Origin: an uncultured Lachnospiraceae bacterium
Lineage (GTDB): Bacteria > Bacillota > Clostridia > Lachnospirales > Lachnospiraceae
Length of the DNA stretch: 8,758 nt
Assembly (NCBI GenBank): GCA_947565255.1
Contig: CANOFI010000084.1
Location: 1 to 8,758 of the forward strand
Direction: 5' to 3'
The notes under the pieces are model-generated. The model was not told where the DNA came from, made no database searches, and saw only the letters and a list, made by a program, of their open reading frames with translations. Shown here one piece after another: positions 1-7,600 of the stretch (the stretch's first letter is position 1; the number at the start of each line of letters is the position of its first letter). A program made the translations under genes and the position numbers.

Positions 1-36
1 AAGCCGCATGTCTACTGTTTTCTTTTTTATTTTTAG

Positions 37-693
37 GATATCTGCTATTTCCTGGCTGCTATCAAGAACACATTAATTAATACTCCGATTACTTTAGTAT
101 TTTCTTTGTTTATTGCCATGCTAATCAACAGAGATATCAAAGGACGGGGTGCATTCAGAACTATATTCTTTATTCCGGTTTTGCTTGGTACCGGTTATAT
201 TATGGAGATTCTTGTAAAAGATTCGGCAAGTAATGTAGTGGCAGGCGGGGCGGACAGCGCGTTGATTACGATGCTGATGAAGTCGGTTGGTTCAACATTC
301 GGTACGTATGTGCAGACCTTTTTGTCAACGATTACAACGGTACTTTGGAAGTCTGGTGTACAGATTATTCTGTTTCTTGCCGGCTTACAGGGTATTCCGG
401 GCTCTCTGTATGAGGCATCGCGGTGTGACGGTGCAACGGAGTGGGAGAACTTCTGGAAGATTACACTGCCAATTGTTTCTCCGATTATCCTGTTAAATTT
501 TGTTTACACGATGATTGATTCCTTTACGGACGCATCAAACCCGATTATTGCCAATATCGAACATGAGTTCGAAGTGGGAACGCTGGATGTCGGTGCTGCA
601 ATGGGATGGATGTACTTCCTGTTTACATTTATTGTATGTGGTATTGTACTGGCAATTATGCGTAAATTAACATTTAACATAGGAGAGAGGTGA
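37..693 (+). CDS. Sugar ABC transporter permease, MalF/UgpA/LplB-like (5' part missing)
   Basis: One of two membrane subunits of a CUT1-type carbohydrate importer. The readable frame after a TAG at 34-36 begins DICYFLAAIKNTLINTP, which already matches the conserved stretch of this family just before the second membrane segment. Family hallmarks follow: the LINRDIKGRGAFRTIFFIPVLLG segment, and the cytoplasmic EAA loop at about nt 412-480 (YEASRCDGATEWENF, then ITLP), which docks the ATPase. About 218 residues are visible against roughly 290-310 for the family, so the N-terminus and first membrane helix are absent. TTG at 106 and ATG at 118 are possible starts by frame, but neither has a convincing ribosome binding site and both lie inside conserved sequence, so I do not believe them. 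The stop ends 6 bases before the next permease gene, so the two are translationally linked. The stop at 34-36 may be a nonsense change, a frameshift or an error near a contig edge. Family assignment is firm; gene integrity is uncertain. Confidence 0.85.
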   Translation, partial: DICYFLAAIKNTLINTPITLVFSLFIAMLINRDIKGRGAFRTIFFIPVLLGTGYIMEILVKDSASNVVAGGADSALITMLMKSVGSTFGTYVQTFLSTITTVLWKSGVQIILFLAGLQGIPGSLYEASRCDGATEWENFWKITLPIVSPIILLNFVYTMIDSFTDASNPIIANIEHEFEVGTLDVGAAMGWMYFLFTFIVCGIVLAIMRKLTFNIGER

Positions 694-694
694 T
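681..694 (+). promoter_or_regulatory. Ribosome binding site overlapping the upstream stop codon
   Basis: AGGAGAGAGGTGAT precedes the ATG at 700. The AGGTGAT part (688-694) matches the anti-Shine-Dalgarno end of 16S rRNA well and lies 5 bases from the start. It includes the TGA stop of the first permease (691-693), an arrangement typical of translational coupling between two subunits needed in equal amount. Confidence 0.75.
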
Positions 695-699
695 AAAGG

Positions 700-1719
700 A
701 TGGCAAAATCAAAGAAAAAAGCAGCAGATATGGATATTAACGTACAGGGAAAAACTTTGAATAAGAAGAAAGTCACAAAGAGAGAGTCGATCAGCATTTA
801 TATGCAGAACACCTCGGGAAAGAAGCTGGCGAAAAAAATTATTATAGGTATTGGTTTATATCTTGTATTATTTGATTTGGCATTTGTATTCATCTATCCT
901 TTCCTGACAATGATTTTGGATGCATTTAAGTCCGATGCGGATTTGTTGAATTCAACGGTAAAGTGGATTCCGACAGAGCTTACCTGGGTCAATTTCAAGC
1001 TCGCGTTTAAGGAATTAAATTATGTGGATTATCTGGTGAATTCTCTGATTATTGTTACAATAGCAACAATTGGTCATGCATTGGTTTGTTCCTTTGTTGG
1101 ATATGGGTTTGCAAGATACAATTTCCGTGGAAAAGGCGCTTTGTTTGCGGGAGTTATTCTTTCCATGCTGGTTCCTGCACAGGTACTTGTATTTCCGTTG
1201 TATCAGATGTATTCGCAGCTTGGCGCGCTGGACACTTATTTGCCGCTGCTGGTACCGTGCTTCTTTGGATTTGGCTTGAGAGGCGGTTTCTATGTATTCC
1301 TGTTCCGGCAGTTCTTTATGGGACTTCCGCATGAAATGGAAGAGGCGGCGCGTATTGACGGCTGTGGACCGCTCCGTACATATCTGAAAATTATGCTTCC
1401 GATGTCGAGGTCTTCTCTGCTTGTATGTGCAGTGCTTTCTGTTGTCTGGCATTGGAATGACAGTTTTGAGCCGGCAATTTATCTGAACAGTTCGCCGCAG
1501 CTGCAGTTACTGACTGCAAAGATTCCGGATATGTATGAAAAGCTTGCGAAGTTCTCGGAGGAAGCCGTTGAGGGTATGAATGCTGCAGACCTGGTGATTA
1601 ACCAGGGTACGGTTATGGCGGCAACATTTCTTGTAATTTTGCCACTGCTGGTTATTTACATGTTTGTACAGAAGCAGTTTATGGAAGGCGTAGAACGTTC
1701 CGGTTTGACAGGTATGTAA
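700..1719 (+). CDS. Carbohydrate ABC transporter permease, MalG-like (CUT1 family)
   Basis: Second membrane subunit of the sugar importer. The 339-residue protein has a Lys-rich cytoplasmic N-terminal tail of about 45 residues, then about six hydrophobic segments (roughly residues 46-70, 113-135, 147-170, 182-204, 236-252 and 306-324). The EAA loop is clear at residues 212-235: EMEEAARIDGCGPL, then IMLP. The HWNDSFEPAIYL segment (251-262) resembles the WNDFLWPLIYL stretch of MalG-type permeases. MalG-type proteins are usually 270-300 residues long, so the extra length is mainly the basic N-terminal tail. ATG at 700 is chosen because a good ribosome binding site lies just upstream. The gene sits between the first permease and the binding protein in one operon. 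No ATPase gene is present, as is common in Firmicutes CUT1 systems that share an MsmX/UgpC-type ATPase. Substrate specificity cannot be read from this subunit. Confidence 0.93.
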   Translation: MAKSKKKAADMDINVQGKTLNKKKVTKRESISIYMQNTSGKKLAKKIIIGIGLYLVLFDLAFVFIYPFLTMILDAFKSDADLLNSTVKWIPTELTWVNFKLAFKELNYVDYLVNSLIIVTIATIGHALVCSFVGYGFARYNFRGKGALFAGVILSMLVPAQVLVFPLYQMYSQLGALDTYLPLLVPCFFGFGLRGGFYVFLFRQFFMGLPHEMEEAARIDGCGPLRTYLKIMLPMSRSSLLVCAVLSVVWHWNDSFEPAIYLNSSPQLQLLTAKIPDMYEKLAKFSEEAVEGMNAADLVINQGTVMAATFLVILPLLVIYMFVQKQFMEGVERSGLTGM

Positions 1720-1734
1720 AAATCATATAATTAA

Positions 1735-1741
1735 AAGGAGG
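1735..1741 (+). promoter_or_regulatory. Strong ribosome binding site of the binding-protein gene
   Basis: AAGGAGG lies 9 bases before the ATG at 1751 and is close to the ideal Shine-Dalgarno sequence. It fits the need for binding protein in excess over the permeases and fixes the start. Confidence 0.8.
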
Positions 1742-1750
1742 AAAAAAACA

Positions 1751-3424
1751 ATGAAAAAGAAAGTATTGTCATTAGCTCTGGTATTTGGGCTGGTGGGTAC
1801 GATGGCTGCGGGATGCGGCAGCAAGAAATCTACAGGAGATGAGCTTGCAGATGTAAAGGATGACAGTGTAAAGAAATATTATGAAATGACTGGCAATGAT
1901 AAGGATAAGGATATCACGGTTTCCTGGTGTGTGATTGCTGGAAAGGACGAATATTACCAGCATTACTGGAAAGAGATGCTCGGTCTTCGTGCAATTCAGA
2001 AGATTACAGGCGTGAACATTGACTTCCAGGTAAAGATAGGTTATGAAGATTATGTGCCGATGTTTACTTCCAAAAATTATCCGGATGTAGTAACGGCAAA
2101 GAATCTGGAGAATTATCCGGGACGTATGGCAGGTATGTACAATGACGGTGTTTCTCTTAAGCTGAATGACTATATGGAAAAATGGATGCCGAACTTTTCT
2201 CAGATTGTAGAAGATTATCCGAACATTGCAAGGGATTTGAAAATGGATGATGGCTCCTATACTTTCTTAAGCTCTCTGTATGATATCGAGGATGATGAGG
2301 ACAGGGCGGCAGCATCACAGTATGGTCTTGCAATCAGAAAAGACTGGTTAGAGACCTGTGGTTATGAAGATGTACCAAAGACCATCAATGAGTGGCATGA
2401 TGTATTGTTATCCTTTAAGCAGGATGACCCGAACGGAGATGGCCAGTCGAATGAAGAACCGGTATGTATGGCTTCTTCCGGATGGAAGTATTTCCTGTCG
2501 GCATATGGTATCGATGACGACCCGTGTGTACAGAAGGTGGATGGAAAAGAGACTATCGTATACGGCTTCATTACAGAGGAATACAAAGAGTATTTAACAG
2601 AAATGAAGAAGTGGAATGACGAAGGCCTTATTTACAATATGTTTGAAAACACTTCTCTTGAGAAGAGAGAAGAGAGAGTAACCGGTAACCTTGCAGGTGC
2701 ATGGAAGGGCGATGCAGAGCATTTTGACGAAGGAAGCAAAAACTCTTATATTTCCAAGTTAAGAGAGGTTGTGCCGGAGGCAGAGTTTGCGGCAGTACCT
2801 TGGCCGCTGAAGGAAGAGGGCGCACATCAGTGGTGCTTCTCTGATATCTCCTCATTTGACAGAGATACGACCGTTATTACAAGCAAGGCAAAAGAACATG
2901 GAACAGACCAGGCGGCAGCGTATATTATTGACTATATGCTCAGCGAGAATGGTTCTACATTCCTGACATGGGGTATCGAAGGAAAGAGTTATGAGGAAAA
3001 GAATGGTGCAAAGGCTCTGATGAAGGGAATGGATGATAAGGTTGAGTTCCACGGCGAGCAGATTCCTAAGAAATACACCTACGCAGATCCTACTAAGGTA
3101 ATGTTCCCACAGTTTGGACAGAGAGCAGACTATGTGCTGGCGAATGAGAGCGAAGGATATGTAGAGGCTTGTAAGACATGGGCAGAAGGAGATATTTCCT
3201 ATAAGGTACAGGCACCCTGCCAGCTGAGCATTGAGCAGCAGGAAGAAGCAGACAAGGTAACAGAAGGTATGAAGGACTATATCGGTAAAATGCGTAAGAA
3301 ATTTATCGAAGGCGTAGCTCCGATTACAGAGTACGACGCTTATGTTGCACAGGTTAAGAGCAAGGGCGGCGACCAGTATGCACAGATTTGGCAGCAGGCG
3401 TACGACAATTATAAAAACAGATAG
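1751..3424 (+). CDS. Extracellular solute-binding lipoprotein of a sugar ABC transporter
   Basis: Substrate-capturing subunit anchored to the outer face of the membrane. The N-terminus is a lipoprotein signal: a KKK n-region, a hydrophobic core (residues 5-18), then AAGC with the lipid-modified Cys at residue 22, followed by a short polar linker. The mature part reads as a family-1-type sugar-binding fold: TVSWCVIAGKDEY opens the first lobe, and YPDVVTAKNLENYPGRM and GLAIRKDWLETCGYEDVPKTINEWHDVLLSFK match the pattern of large Firmicutes binding proteins near LplA/YtcQ. Residues 226-236 (DPNGDGQSNEE) form an EF-hand-like loop with Asp, Asn and Glu spaced for calcium, a recurring feature in this group. 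At 557 residues it is longer than MalE-type proteins (about 400) but normal for the LplA-like group. It follows the two permeases by 31 bases and is the last gene of the operon, ahead of an intrinsic terminator. The ligand is unknown; an oligosaccharide is the likely class. Confidence 0.92.
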   Translation: MKKKVLSLALVFGLVGTMAAGCGSKKSTGDELADVKDDSVKKYYEMTGNDKDKDITVSWCVIAGKDEYYQHYWKEMLGLRAIQKITGVNIDFQVKIGYEDYVPMFTSKNYPDVVTAKNLENYPGRMAGMYNDGVSLKLNDYMEKWMPNFSQIVEDYPNIARDLKMDDGSYTFLSSLYDIEDDEDRAAASQYGLAIRKDWLETCGYEDVPKTINEWHDVLLSFKQDDPNGDGQSNEEPVCMASSGWKYFLSAYGIDDDPCVQKVDGKETIVYGFITEEYKEYLTEMKKWNDEGLIYNMFENTSLEKREERVTGNLAGAWKGDAEHFDEGSKNSYISKLREVVPEAEFAAVPWPLKEEGAHQWCFSDISSFDRDTTVITSKAKEHGTDQAAAYIIDYMLSENGSTFLTWGIEGKSYEEKNGAKALMKGMDDKVEFHGEQIPKKYTYADPTKVMFPQFGQRADYVLANESEGYVEACKTWAEGDISYKVQAPCQLSIEQQEEADKVTEGMKDYIGKMRKKFIEGVAPITEYDAYVAQVKSKGGDQYAQIWQQAYDNYKNR

Positions 3425-3452
3425 AATATCCGCAGCCGCGGTATGAAAAAGG

Positions 3453-3486
3453 AGAACCATTGGTTTTGGCCGATGGTTCTTTTTTT
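3453..3486 (+). terminator. Intrinsic terminator of the transporter operon
   Basis: AGAACCAT (3453-3460) pairs perfectly with ATGGTTCT (3473-3480). The stem extends inward with TGG against CCG (one G-T pair) to a 6-base loop, and seven Ts follow at 3480-3486. It begins 29 bases after the binding-protein stop, and an A-run at 3446-3450 lies ahead of it. Confidence 0.92.
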
Positions 3487-3490
3487 GTTC

Positions 3491-3519
3491 TTGCACAAAA
3501 GGACATTCTATACTATACT
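3491..3519 (+). promoter_or_regulatory. Putative sigma-A promoter for the esterase and glycoside hydrolase genes
   Basis: TTGCAC (3491-3496) and TATACT (3514-3519) are separated by exactly 17 bases. The -10 differs from TATAAT at one position, while the -35 keeps TTG but is weak in its second half, as expected for a promoter that needs an activator. It lies between the terminator of the upstream operon and the esterase start, so a promoter is expected here. The start point would fall near 3526. This is a sequence match only. Confidence 0.65.
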
Positions 3520-3545
3520 GATAGATAAGGACGATTAAGAGAAAA

Positions 3546-3552
3546 AAGGAGG
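3546..3552 (+). promoter_or_regulatory. Ribosome binding site of the esterase gene
   Basis: AAGGAGG is 9 bases from the ATG at 3562 and supports that start codon. Confidence 0.75.
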
Positions 3553-3561
3553 TTTGCCGCC

Positions 3562-4572
3562 ATGAATGAAGAATACAGAAGCAATCAGTTTTTAAAACAG
3601 TTATATAAGCAGATTCAGCCAGAGGAGTCCCTTTTGACATGTGAAAAAGATGAGATGGAGCAGGTGCGGAAGAAGAAAACCGGCATTTTGAAAGAAGTGC
3701 TTGCACTGGAAAAGGAACAGCAGTATTTTGACCAGGAGTTGTCTTATGAGCTGGATAGCCGGATGGAAATTATGGGTGTTACAATTGAAAAATATATGCT
3801 GAAAAACATAAAGGGCCTGAATTATCCAGTGTATCATATAAAGCCGAATCATGCGAAGAATAAAACAGTGCTGTATCTGCACGGACACGATGATTTGGGA
3901 GTGATGGGGGCGCTTTTGTACCGCACGGACAAAGTGCGCTATCACAAGATGATTCCCCTGAAGCTGGCATTGCAGGGATATGATGTGATTGCACCGGAAC
4001 TTCTCGGATATGGCGAAGCAGGCTTTTATGGATTTCCCAAAAAATCGGACGCAATGGCGGGGTGTTTTATCAATGGACAGTATCTGGCGCTGGCGGGCTT
4101 TTCACTGGGTGGATTTCGTGTTTATCAGGCAGGTAAAACAATTGATTTTATAGAAGAGCTGGGTCTTAATATGGAAATCACAGCATTTGGAATTTCCGGC
4201 GGAGGAATGATATGCCAGCAGTTATCGGTTGTGGAGGAACGGGTGAAAAAGGTACTGGTTGCCTGTTATGCCAATACATACAAAAACAGTATTTTATATA
4301 AGGAGCACTGCAGCTGTAATTATGTTCCGGGGCTTCTGCGTGTGGGAGACAGTTACCAGATGCTTGCGCTGGCGGCGCCGAAGCCGATGTTCACGGTAAA
4401 TGGGCTGTGGGACAGGGCGTTTCCGGAGGCAGGCAGCCGGAAGGCTTTCGAGTATCTGGAAAAGGTGTATGCGCGTCTCGACGCGTCTGATAAATACGAA
4501 TGGCAGCTGTTTGAGGGGAAGCATGAGATTAAGGAAGAACTGATTCTGGACTGGCTGGAGCGGTGGGCGTAG
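3562..4572 (+). CDS. Alpha/beta-hydrolase, probable cytoplasmic carbohydrate esterase
   Basis: A 336-residue alpha/beta-hydrolase of the acetyl-xylan-esterase or dienelactone-hydrolase-like group. Visible elements in order: a helical, charged N-terminal extension (about residues 1-75), the first core strand and oxyanion region TVLYLHGHDD (102-111), a strand and turn YDVIAPELLGYGEAG (140-154), the nucleophile elbow GISGGG with Ser212, the VACYANTY and HCSCNYVPGLL segments (233-259) typical of this group, then Asp284 in NGLWDRAFP and His321 in EGKHE. Ser212, Asp284 and His321 fit a complete catalytic triad at the expected spacing. There is no signal peptide or membrane segment, so it should act in the cytoplasm. 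It lies directly upstream of the GH106-like gene with a 48-base gap and no terminator, so the two are probably co-transcribed. I infer removal of an acyl group (such as acetyl) from an imported glycoside. The true substrate could also be a non-sugar ester, and no name is justified. Confidence 0.85.
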   Translation: MNEEYRSNQFLKQLYKQIQPEESLLTCEKDEMEQVRKKKTGILKEVLALEKEQQYFDQELSYELDSRMEIMGVTIEKYMLKNIKGLNYPVYHIKPNHAKNKTVLYLHGHDDLGVMGALLYRTDKVRYHKMIPLKLALQGYDVIAPELLGYGEAGFYGFPKKSDAMAGCFINGQYLALAGFSLGGFRVYQAGKTIDFIEELGLNMEITAFGISGGGMICQQLSVVEERVKKVLVACYANTYKNSILYKEHCSCNYVPGLLRVGDSYQMLALAAPKPMFTVNGLWDRAFPEAGSRKAFEYLEKVYARLDASDKYEWQLFEGKHEIKEELILDWLERWA

Positions 4573-4608
4573 CATAGTCTGAAAGAATGATTAAAAAACA
4601 GTTAAGGG

Positions 4609-4617
4609 AAAGGAGAA
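4609..4617 (+). promoter_or_regulatory. Ribosome binding site of the glycoside hydrolase gene
   Basis: AAAGGAGAA precedes the ATG at 4621 and fixes the start. The 48-base gap from the esterase shows no hairpin terminator and no clear promoter. Confidence 0.65.
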
Positions 4618-4620
4618 CGT

Positions 4621-7600
4621 ATGTTATATAAGAAAAACAACACGCCGCAGTTGGAGGATGCATTATTCCAGAATCCGACCAGTGAATACCGGGGCGCGCC
4701 GTTCTGGGCATGGAATACAAAGCCTGAAAAAGAAATGATGCGGCGGCAGATGGAGGCATTTGCAAAAATGGGATTTGGCGGGTTCCATATTCACAGCCGG
4801 ACCGGCTTAAATGTTCCGTACCTTGGGGATGAATTTATGGAGGCTGTGAGTGATTGCGTACAGTACGCAAAAGAGCATGGGATGCTTGCATGGGCGTATG
4901 ATGAAGACCGGTTTCCGTCCGGATTTGCGGGTGGTCTGGTAACAAAGGACAAAAAGTACCGTTACAGGGAACTTTTTATGACCTTTGATGAGAGACCGGA
5001 TTATCTGCCGGCAAGACCGGATGGACGCGCGGAGGAAAGCTATTTGATAGCCAGATTTGATATTGTGTTAAAGGAAGACGGCACGTTACAGTCCTATAAG
5101 AGGATGAAGGCCGGTGAAAGGCCGGAGGGAACCGCATGGTATGCGTATCTCCGCGTGGCTTCCAGCGAGCCGTGGTTTAATAATCAGACGTATGTGGATA
5201 CGCTGGACGCATCTTCGATTGAGCGGTTCTGTGAGGTGACGCACGAAAGGTATAAGGAAGCAGTGGGACAATATTTCGGCGATGTCATCCCGTCTTTTTT
5301 TACGGATGAGCCAAAGACTACTTATAAAAAATTTCTGCCCTGTGCAGCTGAGCAGAGAAATCTCATATTGCCTTGGACTGACGATTTTCCGGATACGTTT
5401 CTGGACCGGTATGGGTTTGATATCATACCGCATATCCCTGAGCTTGTATGGGAGCTTCCCGGTGATGCGGCCTCTAAGGCGAGGTATGCGTATCACCGCC
5501 ATGTTGCGGAACGGTTTACAGAGGCCTATTCAGGAACCATTTCAAAATGGTGTGAGAGAAACGGTGTTATGTTAACGGGACATATGATAAAGGAGCCGTC
5601 TCTCAGAAGCCAGTCAACCGCAGTGGGAGAGACGATGCAGCCGTTAGGTCCGTTCGGCATTCCGGGAATTGACATGCTGTGTGACGAGCGGGAATATACA
5701 ACGGCAAAGCAGGCCCAGTCTGTGGCGCACCAGTATGGGAGAGAAGGCGTTTTGTCAGAGTTGTATGGGGTTACAAACTGGGATTTTGATTTCAGGCGGC
5801 ATATTCTGGCGGGCAACTGGCAGGCCGCTCTTGGCGTTACCGTCCGGGTGCCGCATTTATCATGGATGACGATGGAAGGGGAAGCGAAGAGGGATTATCC
5901 GGCTTCGATTCATTACCAGTCTCCATGGTATGAGGAATACAAGCAGATAGAGGATTATTTTTCAAGGATTCATACGGCGATGAGCCGCGGGAAGGCAATT
6001 GTAAAAATCGGCCTGCTCCACCCGGTGGAAAGCTACTGGCTTCACTGGGCCGATGACGAGCATACAGCCGATGTGAGAAGACAGCTGGATGAGAATTTCC
6101 AGCAGATTACGCAGTGGCTTTTGTTTGACCATCTGGATTTTGACTATGTTTCCGAGTCGGTTCTGGCCCAACTGGGCTCCTCGAAAGATGGAAAGCTGTG
6201 CGTGGGGGATATGGAATATGATGTGATTGTGATTCCGGGATGCCATACGATAAGAAGCACAACGCTTGGCCTGTTAAGACAGATGAAGGAGGGCGGAGGA
6301 GAACTGGTGTTCGCTGGAGATGTTCCATATCTGACAGACGCAGAAAGGTCGGAGGAATGCAGGCAGCTGGCGGGAGAATGCATAACAGTTCCGATGGAGC
6401 ACGTCTCCGTTTCAGAGGCATTGGCTCCCTGGCGCACCGTGAAAATCGTGGATAAAAGCGGAAACCGCTGTAATAAAATGCTGTACCAGATGCGGGAGGA
6501 TGGGGACAGCAGATGGCTTTTGATTGTTTATGGTAAGAAAAAAGAGCGGTATGACATGGAGGGCACCTCTACGATGTGGATACGGATGCCCGGACAGTGG
6601 GATGCTGTACTGTACAATGCCATGAGCGGCGAAATTACACAGATGGATGTGACGTACGAGCGTCAGGAAACGGTCGTAAAACATACCTACTGCATTATGG
6701 ACGGCATATTAATTCGTTTTCTGCCGAAAGGCAGCGCCAGGACGGCGATTCCGGCTTTGCAGCGGCAGACGGCAGCGGGCCAGGACGCGGAGACGGGGCA
6801 GGAGCAGGAAAAAAAGGCTCCGGCAAAACGCCTCAATGCATTTGCACCGGTGGAAGTTTCCCTGTCCGAGCCCAACGTCTATATGCTGGATTTAGCGGAA
6901 TATGCGGTGGATGATGAGCCATTTTCTCCGATAGAGGAGGTGCTGAGGATCGGTGTGCTCATGCGTGAAAAATATGGAATTACGCCCCAGTCCGGAAAAA
7001 TGGCGCAGCCGTGGACGACGGAAAAATCAAGGCCGGAGCATGTATTAAAGCTTCGTTATATGATTGAAAGCCAGATGGAAGTCAGGCAACCGTCCCTTGC
7101 CCTGGAGCATGCGGATGAAACCACAATTATTCTGAATGGGGAACAGGTGGAAAAATGTGTTACCGGGTATTATGTGGATGAAAAAATACAAACAGTGGCA
7201 TTGCCGGCTATAAAGAAAGGCACGAATCTGTTACAGTTAGAGATTCCGTTCGGAGAAGGGACGGATGTAGAAAACAGCTTCCTGCTGGGTGATTTCGGTG
7301 TAAAGGTGTGTGGGACACAGCAGACCATTACAGAGCCGGTCAGAACACTGGCATTTGGTGATATCACCTGTCAGGGACTTCCGTTCTATGGCGGAAATAT
7401 AACGTATAAGCTGCCGGTCGAGATGGGAAAAGAGATTTCTGTGCATGCCCCTTATTTCAGGGGTTCCCTGATTGGCGTGTCGCTGGATAACGAGCGAGTG
7501 GGCAGTATTATGACAGCGCCGTATACACTGGTTATACGGAAAGAGAACGTATGTTCTGATGCATCTGCCGGGAATGCCTGTCCAGAACAGACAGAAGAAA

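Noticed and set aside
106..120. TTG at 106 or ATG at 118 as the genuine start of a short permease
   Set aside because: Conserved family sequence is readable upstream of both, there is no Shine-Dalgarno sequence, and a protein from here would lack an essential membrane helix.
2852..3706. Long minus-strand open frame of 284 codons across the end of the binding-protein gene and the terminator region
   Set aside because: It lies opposite the conserved binding-protein and esterase genes, crosses a strong terminator hairpin, and its product is Cys/Leu/His-rich without recognisable motifs. It is an antisense shadow.
4099..4116. GFSLGG at residues 179-184 of the esterase as the catalytic nucleophile elbow
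   Set aside because: It resembles G-x-S-x-G, but the GISGGG elbow at 210-215 is better placed in sequence relative to Asp284 and His321. The first motif matches a conserved non-catalytic segment just before the helix preceding the true elbow in this group.
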